Positions 1-43,292 of a stretch of 64,000 nt of DNA are shown here, piece after piece. The notes below the pieces were generated by a model. That model was not told where the DNA came from. It made no database searches and saw nothing but the letters and a program-made list of their open reading frames with translations. Source of the DNA: Antedon mediterranea. Its lineage: Eukaryota; Echinodermata; Crinoidea; Comatulida; Antedonidae. Position numbers and translations under genes: made by a program. Where the stretch lies: NCBI RefSeq assembly GCF_964355755.1, contig NC_092674.1, positions 7,011,001-7,075,000 of the forward strand, in the 5' to 3' direction. The stretch's first letter is position 1; the number at the start of each line of letters is the position of its first letter.

Positions 1-360
1 CCTAGATGTTATCATTAGTTTAGAGTTGTTGCAGTTAGTACACTTTTGGTAAGTAAAATTCGTAAAGGATCATTGATAAAGATGAAATCTGCTTTACATA
101 GGTCCCAAAGGAGTTTTTATAAAAAATGAAGGATAGTTGTAATAACAAAAATTGTTTTTTTTTTTCAATCCGTTTAGGCTTCAATTACCGTGGAAATCAT
201 TTCTTAGCTTCCATCTACCCATTTCACAGTGAGATGACTTTTGTAGGGTGATGTTGTTATGGTCAGCATGCTTTTAGTTCAATCGCATAGTGTTACTGAC
301 AGCCTACTGGTAGATTAAGCCATAAAGGAACAAGCACTTTGGCATAACAGTTGTTTTGTG

Positions 361-507
361 TTAAGTCTACACTTATCAAACTTTGTGTGACAACAAAATG
401 TGATATGTCCATATATGGACATTATGATGTTATATTACTACTATATTTGAGCATATCACTACCATATTTGGGCACTTCACACTAGTTTGATAGTGTAGAC
501 AGCTTTA
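361..507. mobile_element. CArG-MITE copy 1
   Basis: Ends TTAAGTCTACACTTATCAAA and TTTGATAGTGTAGACAGCTT are inverted repeats. Interior has CCATATATGG and CCATATTTGG, both perfect CC(A/T)6GG. No coding capacity. Confidence 0.8.
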
Positions 508-544
508 TGTCAATAATCAAATAATTATTTCTCCATGGTTATAT

Positions 545-775
545 TGAGATACCTGTGTAACCATTAGTGTTTGGTACCACATTGTGTATGTCTTCAATGT
601 GCTGCAAATCTTCTCGGATAATGACTTAAAGCTGGAGGTCCTGTGTGCACATGTGGCTAACATACACTTAAAGAACCTAATGCTTCTTTTGAATAAGTAG
701 GAGGGTACCCTGATGTACTGGCCCATTTTAGTCCCTGTTTTGTGGATATTCCACTAGTACACTGCACTTTGAGAC
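545..775 (+). mobile_element. SINE family B body, plus strand
   Basis: Shares in order CTTCTCGGATAA, GGTCCTGTGTGCACAT, ACACTTAAAGAACC, GTAGGAGGGTACCC and TGTACTGG with the reverse complement of 1440-1660. No tRNA head is preserved. Confidence 0.6.
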
Positions 776-1439
776 GTTTATTGTACATAATGAAACGATA
801 TAATATAATTCCTGAGAGTTTTAAAATACAGGAGACAAAAGTGGCCACAAAAAAATAAAAAAAGTTAATAATTTTAATAATTTGATTTCAACATTGTTTC
901 ATCAAGGCCTCTCATTCATTCCCTTGAATCTGTCCATCCATTTTTTACATCCAATCAGCAGTCTCCGCAAATCGTACTCCTTGTGTATGCATGTAATCAA
1001 AAGCTTAGAAACCTAATGAAAGTTGACTTTCAGCATTACACGGATTGATTCATTAATAACAGTTTAATACATCTACAATATTGATTGTCGTATAATAACA
1101 TTCAGACTGTTATTATATTTCTCCTTGATATGTAATAAGTGCAATATTATTATATTTACATAGCATTTATTGAACGATTTTTTTATAGCAAAAACCAATT
1201 TCATTTCACTTAGTATGCGTACAGTATGATGAAGTCTTGTGGTACATTTCGCAAGACAAAACTCCAGTTCTCTCAATCAAATGAAGTTACCCGATTTTAT
1301 CTTTATTTCTATTGTTAGACATACTGATACTGATGGCCCACTTTGCCGTATTTGAAGGCAGCAATAATTAACATCACTGTTGTTTTTAGTTTCTTGTATT
1401 ATTTTTATTTAATTTATTCGACTTCTCACTAACTCAGTT

Positions 1440-1753
1440 AGTGAAGGATCTGGACCAACAGGTGGTAAACACCTCTAAAACGGTCCAGTACCAATTTGCA
1501 CAGTGGCTGTGTGTGACAGTGGCTGTGTTAGTGTGGACTACAGTAGTACACCGGGGTAACCCCCTACTCGTCTCGAAAGATGTACTATGTTCTTTAAAGT
1601 GCGCATGAGCTATGTGTACACTGGACCTACGGTTTATAGTACTTATCCGAGAAGACTCGTTCTACCACCAGAACCATGGAGCGAGTGAGCCTCGAACCCT
1701 TGCCGATGTTATGGCTACGTAATTACGGTTCCACTGTCTTAACCGCTCGGCCA
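1440..1753 (-). mobile_element. tRNA-derived SINE family B, minus strand
   Basis: On the minus strand the head (1753 down to 1677) reads GTGGCCGAGCGGTTAAGACA then AAGGGTTCGAGGCTC, a Leu/Ser-type tRNA with A and B boxes of a Pol III promoter. The body continues with CTTCTCGGATAAGTACTATA, CACTTTAAAGAACATAG and a GGGGTTACCCC palindrome. Confidence 0.7.
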
Positions 1754-2941
1754 CTCACTCACTCACTTGTACTGTATGTCATCATTTTATACAGTACTCT
1801 AAGAGTCTTCATTTTTTCTGTCAATCTTCAACCATATGTATGTTTTGTTTGCTTTTGTCTGTTTTGTTTTGGCATCCCTGACACAAGCATTTGCTTTTTA
1901 AATAATAAATTAATTTTAAATACTTTTTCTCCAGATTTTTATGACTCATGTTTTGGCAGGTCTGTAAGGAAAATAATAATGAATGAATGATTAATTAATT
2001 AATAGAATAATTATATACAGTAATATTAGAGTATAGTATATATTTTATTCCTTAAAAAATGTTTTTATCAATTCCAGTTTTGTAGAGTAAGCTACTATAG
2101 TTACATTATTTTTTTTAAACAAATAAATGATCTGTTGCTAGGTGTAAACAGTGAAAATCTGATTTCATTACAAGGTCAGATGTCATATATTCTGCACAGT
2201 GTGTACTGTATCCATAGTAACCAAATACAGCCCAAAGGATATTGTACATACTGTATATCATATACTTTATTATTTAAGCATAATCAATAAAACTGCATGT
2301 ATTGATATTATTCTTTAATCATGTTACATAGTTACATATCACCTTGATTAAATTTATCCATTTTATTGCTTAGTATCGTAATATTTATGGCTAGAATTTT
2401 GATTAAAATAAAGTGAGTTTGAGATTATTTGAAATCTCCAGGTGTTGGTATGTTTGTGCGAGTGCAGAATCAATAAGTTACTCTGCATCTCGAACCTGGG
2501 CACGAATATACACACGCTTCAACGCATATATCCTTAGTGTAAAGGAGCGATATATTAGTGTTTCACGCTTGTGATTTAATATTTTGGTACCCGTTTATTT
2601 AAGTGGAAGAAATTAACAACCGGGTGTGAAATCTTAATGAATGAAGGTGGACTTAAAAAACAACAATCAGGTGTATATGAAGATTGTTATTACCATTCAT
2701 TCAGTTGTTTGCTCGTGTTGATGATGGTTCAACATTTCTCAGGATTTTATTTTTGTGAATATGTCGTGGATTTTTATTCACTGGTGAAACAGGGATGCTG
2801 AAGTTTGTGGTACATCCACAACTTGACACCGACAGGTGAATGGTTTTATAGTTTTTCTTCTATTGGTAAATATCTGTTGAAATCTCACAAACATGATAAT
2901 ATAAGCCTAACAGTTTTTTAGTCTTGTTATACTTTAAGGAT

Positions 2942-3082
2942 TAGGTGACAAACTTTAGGTGACAAAAAAATGTGATGTGCCATATATGGACATGATAATT
3001 TCATTTCACTACTATATTTGGGCATATCACTACCATATTTCAGCATATCACACTTTTTTTTCTTAGTATAGACAGAGCTTTA
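2942..3082. mobile_element. CArG-MITE copy 2, left end eroded
   Basis: TTTAGGTGACAAAAAAATGT, CCATATATGG and right end AGTATAGACAGAGCTTTA. The left terminal repeat is missing or degraded. Confidence 0.75.
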
Positions 3083-3179
3083 AGTCCATGAAGGCAGTCC
3101 TAGTATCGAACCAGATCCCTGATTTGGTACCAAGCAAGTACTGTATGTTCTTACAATAGCATCAATACAGTAGTAATGA

Positions 3180-3448
3180 AGGCATGTGGCGAAGTTGGAC
3201 GTTGGACTATTGATGTTGAGTTCGAATCCCAATCCTGTCGCATTGCTTGTATCCTTAGGCAAGATACTTTACTTATGTTTGCTCCTCTCCACCTAGGTGT
3301 ACAAATGGATACCTGGTATAGGTCAAAACACAACTGTGCTGATTAATGTTTCCAGATGTGTTTAATCCAAAAAATGACTGGGGTAATATTGTGAAGCGCT
3401 TTTTTGCATTAAGCGCTATATAAGATCAACATATTATTATTATTATTA
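3180..3448 (+). mobile_element. tRNA-derived SINE family A, plus strand
   Basis: Head with GAGTTCGAATCCCAATC (B box), then TCGCATTGCTTGTATCCTTA, GGTGTACAAATGGATACCTG, GCTGATTAATGTTTCCAGA and the tail GCGCTATATAAGATC followed by (ATT)n. The same blocks occur at 14065-14340 and 40140-40432. Confidence 0.75.
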
Positions 3449-3665
3449 TTAATACACTACACCATTTGTAAGGTTATATAATAAAAATGTATTGTGATGT
3501 TTATATAAACTGTATAAAGTAAGAAGTTATCGTATCATCATTATCAGTCTAGTTGGTTACATAATACCAACATTGGTTTTGAGTGATAATCTTCAGAAAT
3601 CATATACCTGTTGGAACATTCAAGGATATTTAAATTAGTTTAAAAAATCACACCCAAAAATGTAT

Positions 3666-3814
3666 AAAGCTCTGTCTACACTATGAAACTAGTTTGACAA
3701 AACAAGTGTGATGTGCCCAAATATGGTAGTGATATGACATCATCATGTCCTTATACTGTATGGGCACATCACATTTTTTTGTCACATAAAGTTTGATTGT
3801 GTGGACAGAGCTTT
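3666..3814. mobile_element. CArG-MITE copy 3
   Basis: Full-length: AAGCTCTGTCTACACTATGA at left, TTTGATTGTGTGGACAGAGC at right, one CCAAATATGG inside. Flanked by TA on both sides (TA-AAGC, GCTT-TA), which may be the target duplication. Confidence 0.85.
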
Positions 3815-6205
3815 AGACATTAAAAAGTAAGAAATATCAAAATTGCTTTGACATTTGAGTGATAATGGCAAATTCATAGCAGAAATACTCAAAGTTTATT
3901 ATACAAACTGATATAAAGAAATTATAATTCCATAATTATTATTTTTTATTATATTATAACAAGTTTGACATTTTAATCAGACTACCCCCAACTGTGTAGA
4001 TTGTTTTCTATTCTCTTGTCATATTGGCTAGCAGCTGTACTTCTTGTTGCTCTATTGCTGATTATTGATGAAGATCTTAAAGAGGACAATCGCGATTCCG
4101 TTCCTTTATATTTGTAATACATCATCCTGACGTATAATAGTACAGATAGTAATCTGTATTAAACTTTTTATTTTATCTTTATTTCGCTGTTGATGGCTTC
4201 GAAAAATTTCAATTAATTGGGCTGTGAACTATAGCATCAAAATGGTTGATATAGTGGCACGTGGGCTTTGTTTATGATTTTAGTTAAACACCGTCCACCA
4301 GGGCCAACCCGTGGGCTTGTTTTATGACATTAATGTCTCTATGTTATCTCAATATTAATTGTGAAATAATAAATAGTATTTAAGACTAGCATAACATTTA
4401 AAGAGTACTTCTCAGAAGAAGAAATGTTTCTTTTTTACGTAACAGTTTTAATTATTGTTCTCTCTTCATTAAATAATGGTTTTTTTTAAATTGATATTCT
4501 GTTTAATAATTTAAGAAATAATTATTAATTATCAATTATTTTTGTCAAAATGACCATTAGTAAAATGACCATTAGTCATAGGAATTTTTGACTGACAAAC
4601 TACTGTACTGTAGTAGATTCAAAGGTTTTTTTTTTATATTTTTTTTATTAAACTTTGTTTAATGAGGGTGACTAAAAACAGCCGAGGCTGACATGTAGTG
4701 ATAAAAACCTAACAATACTAAAAGATAGGGTGTCCCCGGAATAGGAATGTCCAAAGGAAGAGGGGTTCTTACTATACTACAATCCTTCACGACTGGACGC
4801 CTAAATTTCGCAAATTGTAATTCAAAAGATAGAACATCAAATTAAGCTTAGCCCTTCACTTTACCATTTTTAGGCCCTGGATCCAAGTCATTTAATGATC
4901 ATTATTGTTTGCTCTTTGCATAGACTGTAAAGTGTTAAAATTATTCCTGTGCTTTATGAAGGCCAATATAATTCTATATGATATTGACTGAAGGCCAATG
5001 ATATTTAATAAGTACCACCAATTTAGAACATTGGAGATTTCAAGTGGCAACCTTGAGTTTACATTTTGCTGAGATTTTAACAGGATTACTTTAAATGGAT
5101 TTTTTATTGCTTGCAAATTGCAGAGATTTAGCTTGAATAAAAACAAAATGTTAGTTGTCAGAGGATGCCCCTTATTTTCTGTTCGTTCAATTTCAGAAGG
5201 CAACAACTATTTATTCTTTCCTTTTCTGTATGAACTTTTATAGTAGAACCACTCCTTTTGGAAAAGCTTCCTCCATTCCTGCAACCCCCTCCCCCCGTAA
5301 TTAAAAAGGTGCATTATATGTTTTAACATATACTCCCTCTCCTCCTCCACCCCTATTTCAGAATTCAGTAGACTACCTTTTAAGTGCACACTTTGCTTTG
5401 TTGGTGTTGTTGGGTCCCAAAGCTGTCAACTTTATACAGTAGGTGTTCTACTGTAAATATGGTTAATACAAATTTGCTTCATTTTTGCAGGTACTGAATC
5501 AATCAGCAGAAAGGTGTGTTTATGTATGTGCTTATAAATATAATGGGCCTAATGTGTTATTATATACTCATAAGTCTCTATACAAAAACTGTCTGTGGGA
5601 ATGGTCTGAATTCAAGTTTCCCTCCAAAGTGCATTATTGCGTTAGAATGTTAGGAATGGTGTTTAATGAAACAGGTGATTTTCATCAATTGAATCATAAT
5701 TAAGATGATTTAATACAGGTAATGAAAATAAACGTAACAAATACTTCTTCTTACGATCATATAGCAAACGTTAATTGTCATTGTGTGGTTGTCAGACAGA
5801 TTATGGTGCGCCACAAAACAGAAAGTAAATTATGCATTGTTCACATTATATGGGTTGCTAACTTTATGCAATGGATGCATGGAGCCCTTAAATTAGCTTT
5901 TGTACACCATCTCATAATATGACGACATTAGTAGAAAAAACCCAGTTGGATTTGGTGCTTTTTTTATCAGTTAAAAGACTGTTAAAAACAGGATTTAGTA
6001 TGCTCTGTAAATTAATATCAAAAGATTGGTTGTAAAAAGTAATTTGCTTGAAAGATTTGCTTGTGAGATGGCTGATTCTGCTTTATCCGCGTTCAATTAT
6101 GCGGTATGATTGTTTGTTAAACAAAATTGCTTTTACTTTATTATTACCTGATCATAAAGTTGCAATTTTTATACAAAAAAATACACTTTTAAAATATAAA
6201 TTCTA

Positions 6206-6271
6206 AAGCTCTGTCTACACTATCAAGTGTTTGACAAAAAAATGTGATGTGCCCAAATATGGTGGTGATAT
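6206..6271. mobile_element. CArG-MITE copy 4, left half only
   Basis: AAGCTCTGTCTACACTATCA through CCAAATATGGTGGTGATATA. The right half is absent. Confidence 0.75.
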
Positions 6272-6947
6272 AATAAGTAAAGTTGTTTTGTTTAACAAAT
6301 GACAGATTGGCTTGTAAAATCTACAATCCAGTGTTCCAATCTTGACCACCACATATTAAAGGGAAAATTCTTTAACATTTAGAAATTCTTACATTAAATG
6401 AATACAAAGGGAAATCCTGAATATTTATTGACTGTGGTTAGTATTTCATGGTTCTGTCTCACTAGACTGTGATTGGGTAATAAGGCCATAGGATTGATAG
6501 TGAACAAAATATTTCCTGCAAGAAAAAAATAATTTCAGGAAATATACGATTGAAAACAAAGTAGTTAGTACTTCAATTACAGTTCATGATTGTTTTACTG
6601 ATGTTTTTTCTTTAATTTTTTACTCACACTTTCAAGGTTGTTGTACAATTGTGTGCTAAATCATGACTTTACATATGTTGTAATAGAACATTTATGTAGG
6701 CGGAATGATCCTAGCCTTTCCTACTGTTGAATATGGTTAATATTTTGGGTATTGAGAAAGCACGTTTGTTTTAAAGTTAGACCCACAGAATAATTTGAAA
6801 TAGTAAATAAATAAAATAAAATAAATTTGGTACCTCCAAATAAAGAGGTAAATCAACATTCTAGTAAATTTTCTGAATCTGATGATGACTTTCTATACAG
6901 TATGGAAAAAGATGAGTCAATCGCAAAACAGTAGGTTTTGTTTGCCC

Positions 6948-7054
6948 TAAAGCTCAGATCAAACTTGATGTGACAAAAAATGTAATATGCCCATTATGTG
7001 GACATAACGCCATCATATCACTACCATATTTGGACATATCACTACCATATTTGA
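6948..7054. mobile_element. CArG-MITE copy 5, degraded
   Basis: TAAAGCTCAGATCAAACTTG, ATGTGACAAAAAATGTAATA and one CCATATTTGG. The right end is lost. Confidence 0.65.
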
Positions 7055-7769
7055 ATGATTTTCCATTCCCAAGTTTAAAGATATTGTATATGCATCTCCT
7101 CACATCTATGAAATGAGAGAAAATTACTGCCACACTGGTAGATTTCAAATATAGTTTAAACCCTTATTTCTTCATTTTGATACCTCATTTCCGACAACCC
7201 AGGATAATCCCACCTCTATCCAAGGATAATCCCCATCCCTACCACAACCTCTACTCTGGTGGATTTCTAACATAGTTTAAAACCTTCCCAGTACAATTGC
7301 AGTCATTTTGATATAAAGGTTTTGCTACTACTTGCCTGTATAACTACAAGGCGTGTCAATTGCTATTTTAATTACAAAAGAAACACAATTCCTGCATTGT
7401 TATTGCTAAGTATCACTAATTAGTAGTTATTGAACAACACTTATGGTTCTTAATTGTAAGTATTTCTTAAATGTTAGTTGCACTTGAGGTATTTAATTAA
7501 GTTACCATTTTAGAAGTTGTACAAGTCTCTGAATGTTCTATGTGAAAGTTATTTATTTCATGTCAACTTATATGGAAAGTATATGTTATTATGTATTTAA
7601 GGTAATTGCCCCTTTTTTGATAGGTTCAATGCAAATTTATTTAAATATATATTTTTTTGTAGTGTTATTCAGCAGAATTTTGGTTTGAGGATGTTACAGG
7701 TATTTCCAGGCTTACTCGTATATTACATTAAATGTGTAATATTAATTTGATATCTCATTAATGTCAACA

Positions 7770-7975
7770 TTTATATCACCAACCTTTTATCACTGGCAAA
7801 CATTTTTATCAATGGCAAACATTTTTATCACCAATATTTTTTCCACTCACATTTCTTTCCCCAACATTTTTTGTCACCAAATATTTTTATTAACATTTTT
7901 ATCATCAAATATTTTTTTGCACCAACATGTTTTAAACTTTTTTATCATCAAACATTTTTATCACTGACATTTTCT
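7770..7975. repeat. degenerate CATTTTTATCAC repeat
   Basis: A roughly 12-20 bp unit of the form AACATTTTTATCACCAA repeats irregularly about twelve times. Upstream of the first recognised FRMPD exon. Confidence 0.75.
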
Positions 7976-8566
7976 TACCTTGCATCTCAGCTTTATGCTT
8001 TTTTTTGGTTAATGTACACTTGACCCATTCATTTTCCTAATAAATATTGATTAAAGTTCAGAAATATTTCCCCATGTGAGCACTTGAGTACTAGTGTACT
8101 ATCATTTATCAAAAACCTAATTTGGCCCAGAAGGCAGGTTTCCCATATCAAGTATTATTAGCATTCTAATATAATTATTTAAATGTATGTATCACACTAA
8201 TGATGAGAGAGACTGATTACAGACATAATGGATCGGATATTATTTATTTTGTGAAATATATATTGTATATTATATACATTATGTATAGTTATATAAACAT
8301 TATGAAAAATTATTTAAATATTTTTGAGATCCAGCCAGTCATAGCATTGTCATTCTTCCGTAATTTAACATTGGATTTAAATTATTATTTCATGCCTATT
8401 TTACCTGGATAACCAAAAGTACTCCTTGAAAAGAGAGATATTGTCAATATTCATTGTTCTATTAAAGGCACCACTATGGGCGTCCCATAGATGGAAGATT
8501 TTTTGCTATAAAAGTTTGGTTTTCATAACTTTAATCCCACTAATGACAACTTTGTTTATATTTCAG

Positions 8567-38362
<29,796 letters not shown>

Positions 38363-38884
38363 ATGGAATTTACTTCAGGATAATCAAGCACCAGTCAAAT
38401 TTATAATTCTATTTTTAGTATAAATCAATTTAATCATTAATTAATATGATGATATTTTAAACAAATTTTTATGAATTTTAAATGCTAGGGTTTAATGGTG
38501 GTGTATTTTAAAGTTTATTTAAACATTTGTTTGCAGGCAAACAACCTCTGTAGCATAAGAAACATTCATTTTTAGACAATCTACAATATTAAAAATATTA
38601 ATAATGAAATAATATTTATTTTCGAATGTATATTAAGTTATATGAAGATACCATGCAACTAAAAAACAACAAAAATTTAACAGATCAAATTATTTTTTAT
38701 TTTTAGAATAATACAATTTTAACAAATATGAAATATCCTTTTTTATTTTTACATAATTGTAAAATTTTTGTTTATTTACCAAAAAAGTTTCTGGGCCAAG
38801 ATTAGGGTTTAAACTGAGGTCATATTGTATTATAATGAATATAACCTAGGTAATTACTGAAAAAAGGTAATGCTGTGGGTATCA

Positions 38885-38914
38885 AATAAAATGAGCATAA
38901 AGCTAAACAATAAA
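38885..38914 (+). terminator. candidate polyadenylation signals for the FRMPD gene
   Basis: Two AATAAA hexamers (38885-38890 and 38909-38914) lie 520-550 bp beyond the stop codon. In such AT-rich sequence hexamers occur by chance, so the assignment is weak. Confidence 0.3.
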
Positions 38915-39014
38915 GTAATACAGAAAGAAAGGGCCAAGCTTTTGAAAACCACTATTCTTACGTCAGAGCATTAAAACAAATAAATATTAAGCTACATTGT
39001 ACAGTATATGCTTT

Positions 39015-39156
39015 AAGCTCTGTCTACATAATGTGCCCACATAATGCTAGTTATATGACATCACCATGCTCATATAATTATATGGTCACATCACGTTTTG
39101 CCACATCAAATTACACTCTTCCCTGGTCACATGAAGTTTGAGAGTGTAAACAAAGC
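39015..39156. mobile_element. CArG-MITE copy 11, most diverged
   Basis: AAGCTCTGTCTACATAATGT at left and GAGAGTGTAAACAAAGC at right. No intact CArG box remains, and a CACTCTTCCCTGG insertion is present. Confidence 0.6.
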
Positions 39157-40019
39157 ATTACAAAAAATATTTATTTCAACAATTTTAAAAATATCATCTG
39201 ATTCCAGTCGAAGATCAAATTTGTTTAGGTGTGCTTTTATGCTATTATATTATTATTATTCGTTATTTGATTAGGATTTTTTTGTATCAGCCTTTGTTTG
39301 GCGTTCCATACGGTGCATTCCACTTTAATACCTCGATCTGAACCTGAATTAACTGTTCATTACTGTGTCTTAGTGTTCTAATGAATTTTAGGTTATGTGA
39401 ATGCATGTGAATCTCTTATGTCTAGGTGATTTTGTCTAGGTCTGTTCGTTTATTTTACCTGTTTGTGAGCAAAAGTTGGTGGTTGTGCATCGGGTATGGG
39501 ATAAACCCACCTTATTTTGGAGGAGAGGTTAATCCGGAATCGTGATCTATAATATGACAGATTGACAATTAAAAAATAGTTTAATATATTTAGTCTTGTA
39601 ATAATAATAATATTTATTGGTAACTGTCGTTTAAAGCGGAGAAAAACTCTCTAATTTAATTACTGATTAAATGAAAATGATGTGGGTATCGGTGGCTGGA
39701 TTTCAATGGAGCTAAATTAAAACGATAAACTAAAAACAGCCAGAAAAATTAGCAGAGCTTTCGGGCAACACTGTAAAATATATAGATACAGAAGTTAATA
39801 AACGGATTAAAACTAGTTTGTGATACTAGTAGAAAATGTGTTGGTTATGCCTTATATTTAAAAATGCACAATCATTTTAGAAAGTACATCTGGGGGTAAT
39901 CCCCGTTAATATCCAGTTATAGTATGCATATTACAAAAATAAGTGTCAATTTATATAACAAAGAATCTAGAAAAGATGTAAACAATGACGCAGATATCTG
40001 AGAAGGCGTGTCGTCGATT

Positions 40020-40705
40020 TAATCTCTTATCTTCCGACCTCTTTACCATAAGTATAGAATCTTCCATGAGACATCGATAATGCGTGGTAAAATCGTAATA
40101 TTTTTAAGGAATTACGGAAAAAGAAGTTCCCATCCTTTCAATTGCCTTTATTGGCGTGTGTTAGGACGTTGGATTAGATCGCGGTTTGAATCCAACTCTC
40201 GCATTGCTTGTATCCTTAGGCAAGACACTTTACTTACATTTTCCTCTCTCCACCAAGGTGTATAAAATGAGTACCCGGTTAGATCAAGACACAACTTTGT
40301 GCTGATTACTATGGGAGTATGTTTCCATACGTGTTTAACCCAAAGGATAATGTGCTATGTAAAGCGCCTTTGAGAATAATTATTCATGAAAAGGGCGCAA
40401 TATATAAGTATGGTTATTATTATTAGGAACTTCGACCGCCTCTGTAAGTAATATTATGCCTATAATATTTAAATATTCCACATCAACGGTGCCTGGTAGA
40501 GTCGCACGTAATTTTAAAGTTTTGTTGGAAAATTTTACGGAAAATATACAAGACATATAAGTTATTTATTGCAAAATCTTATCATCGGACCTTCTTACAA
40601 GTCTAGAATGAGACATCTACAATGTGCGTGTGGTAGAATCACACGTAAACTTAAAATCGTTTAAGGAAAAATTGAAGGAAAAATATACAAGTATTGAAAC
40701 TATTA
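40020..40705. repeat. local triplicated segment interrupted by a SINE
   Basis: AATCTTATC.TC.GACC.. followed by GAGACATC and GTGGTA(A/G)AATC, then TACGGAAAA or AAGGAAAAA, occurs around 40020-40128, partly at 40496-40560 and again at 40570-40700. The family A SINE at 40140-40432 separates the first from the others. Confidence 0.55.
40140..40432 (+). mobile_element. tRNA-derived SINE family A, plus strand
   Basis: GCGGTTTGAATCCAACTCTC (B box), GCATTGCTTGTATCCTTAGG, AGTATGTTTCCATACGTGTT, TGTAAAGCGCCTTTGAGAAT and an ATT-rich tail. It sits between diverged copies of a local repeat. Confidence 0.78.
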
Positions 40706-42016
40706 ACATATCCGTTAAAAGGATTAATTTATTCAAGTAATTCCACAAACAATTTATGAATCTCTTTGTAATCGAATCTCGACGACTTAACATATGAATA
40801 GCTAAAATACCGACGGTAAAACACGGTGTATTAAATGAGTGCGGAGTTTGGTTGTGGCCAACACTGGATCTTAACATGGGCTAGCTCCATAATCCACAAT
40901 CGGTTTGTTTATGAAATAAACCAATTGCATGGGGATTGGGTCGCAAATCGGTGTGGTTGTGCTCTAGTAAACACACTTTCCACCAATCTCTTAACAATTA
41001 AACCGTTTGTCGGTTTCCTTTTATACCAGAAAAGGTGATTATCTATTTGTAGGTGAAGTCTTCACCTTCATTAGTACCTGCCGATGCAATTACGTCATTT
41101 CAAGCGCTCTCTCGTAAACCTACGTTAAACCGAGCCCGGATTTCGGGCGATGAGTTGGTTCGTTTTGTACGAAATGAGTTTTAAAAAAACTATATCAATT
41201 TTTCAGTTTTTGTAATACATCGGATGAGAATTCGGGCTTGAAAAAATATGATCTATAGGATTTTAAACTTTGATTTCGGTTACATCCGTTTCCGTTATTC
41301 ATTTTCCTGGTCTCATAAAATATTTCCACATGCCGCGTAGACAGAGATTCCGTATGCCCAAAAGCAGAATATCATTTAATGCGTTTAAATAGTTTTCTTT
41401 GCGTGGACCAAAACGACGAATATTGGTAGATAGAGCAATACGCGTTTACGTAAAGCATAGACTACAGTTAGTAGGACTAATTAATAAGTTAAGCTTATTA
41501 TAGTGAGCTCATGATAAGTAAGTGCATAGTACCTGGTTCAGACTGGAACAGAAACGCACATACTTCAGCTAAACAACGGGATAAGGATAGTAATCAACGC
41601 GTTACAAAATGCAATTCTAAGCGTTACGTTTTATCATTTCTATAAGTAGAATTTTACGTTTCGACGCTGTGCAATATTTTAATTATTCTATAATTTGTAA
41701 TTTTAAGGTTTTTGGTTGTCATCTATTATATTGTTGTGTCACTAATTTAATTATATTGTGTGGAATTTTGTTATTTAAAAAAATATTTACGAGCCTCCGT
41801 CCTCGTATGTTGATTTAATAATTGTAGTTTAAGCGACTATATTTGACTATACTATATTTCTTAGTGCCTGTAATGTCCGGGATTTTAAATTCATCTCAAG
41901 GAATTCTTGAATAAATTCTTAAAGTCTTTATACTTTTGTTTAACGTTTTAAGGTATTAATACTGGTATAACCAGGGAAGAGTGAAATTACTAATTTCATC
42001 CGTATTTTAGGCTAAT

Positions 42017-42232
42017 TTAAAGGTGTATTGTCCCCTGAAAAAAATAATTTTTTAAATGTTGTTGAATATCGCACAATATATAGGCTATTCACTTCGGCCA
42101 GAAATTGGACCGAAAAAAAATGTTTCTTTTTTTCTACGGAAGTGATCAACTAAAACTACAAAATGGCCTATTTAAAGCCTGATTTTTTTAAATCTTCATA
42201 TTTCATGTTTTTGGGGGACAATACATCTTTAA
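42017..42232. mobile_element. TTAA-flanked MITE with GTATTGTCCCC ends
   Basis: TTAAAGGTGTATTGTCCCCT at left and its inverted partner GGGGGACAATACATCTTTAA at right, about 24 bp with few mismatches. TTAA lies at both outer ends, as for piggyBac-like insertion. Confidence 0.75.
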
Positions 42233-43171
42233 TGCAAATTATGCTATTATGTTGGCTGGTAAAGGAGCTAAACAAAAGTTCACTTTAATGTATGTATGTA
42301 GGGCCTATGTAAATTACGCTCTGATAACCGTTTGTACATTAAGTCGGTTGGCGTAACTGCAGTGATGAGTTCCTATAGCCTAATAGGACGTACGCACACC
42401 GCAATCCATAACTAACCAATCACAAGCGATGACTCAGTCGAACCCTTAGTTGTGATTGGTAAATTACTTGCGTTGCGCGTCCTAAGTGATAACTTTTCGC
42501 AAGGCCTATTGGTACGTAAAACTAAATGTTTATCGTGTCTCAGATTCCTGTGTGCCCTTAACAGTATACCTATAGTTTTATTGGAAAGGTATTTCAATAT
42601 TGTGTAACTGTATTATAAGCACTCTATGACTATAACTATGAAATTGTAAATATTGAAATATGAATTAAAACCCGACTTTACAATTTGGGTGAAAAATGGT
42701 TTTATCGGAGATGCTTTGTATATATTTTGCAATGTAATGATGTGAACTGAGAATAAATACTGCATTAACATGCTTATTTTACCTAATTTTATTTCTATCG
42801 GTCATTTTTAATTATGTCTGTCTAATTAAAAACCCCTTTTTTCACTTGGATGGACATAGGCCTAATATCAAATATAATGCGTGTCTACTACTTTTGCAAT
42901 GAATAAGCTGTTGAATGTTTCCCTATACATATTTGAGTATATTGAAATGACTAATTGTTATCATTATAGATCATTTAATGTTTATATTATCTTTTACTAC
43001 CTTTATTACTTTCGTACTATTTGTAATTTTTTTTGTAAAGCTTAGTTCCATTGACACAACGCTGAGCGATGGATGTTTGTGTTTGTCGCCGTTGCGTCCT
43101 AGTCGGAACCAAGCAAGATACTGTATATCTTTACAAATACAGATTTTCGTACTATTTATACTTTTTCCGTA

Positions 43172-43292
43172 AAGGTTGGTTCACACTGACGCAGCAAGGC
43201 AATGACGTAAGCGCAATGCAAGTTTGACCAATCACAAGCGATGTGTCGCCTTGTGTCGCGCTGACGTTGCGTCTTAGTGGGAACCTAGCTTA
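43172..43292. mobile_element. short MITE of the GGTTCCCACT family
   Basis: AAAGGTTGGTTCACACTGAC at left, GACGTTGCGTCTTAGTGGGA with ACCTAGCTT at right. A shorter relative lies at 43037-43115 (AAAGCTTAGTTCC to GCGTCCTAGTCGGAACCAAGC). Weaker relatives are near 42345-42495 and 56800-56945. Confidence 0.55.

Larger units (their letters stand above)
1..8566. other. upstream flank or intron, no exon recognised
   Basis: AT-rich DNA with five CArG-MITEs, three SINEs, one TTAAGGGG fragment and a degenerate ATTTTTATC repeat. No frame here resembles the short N-terminal exon of FRMPD4. Whether this is intron or intergenic cannot be told. Confidence 0.5.

Noticed and set aside
5485-5703. 72-codon frame after TTTTTGCAG, considered as an upstream exon
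   Set aside because: No similarity to the FRMPD N-terminus, wrong phase for the junction at 8567, no other support.
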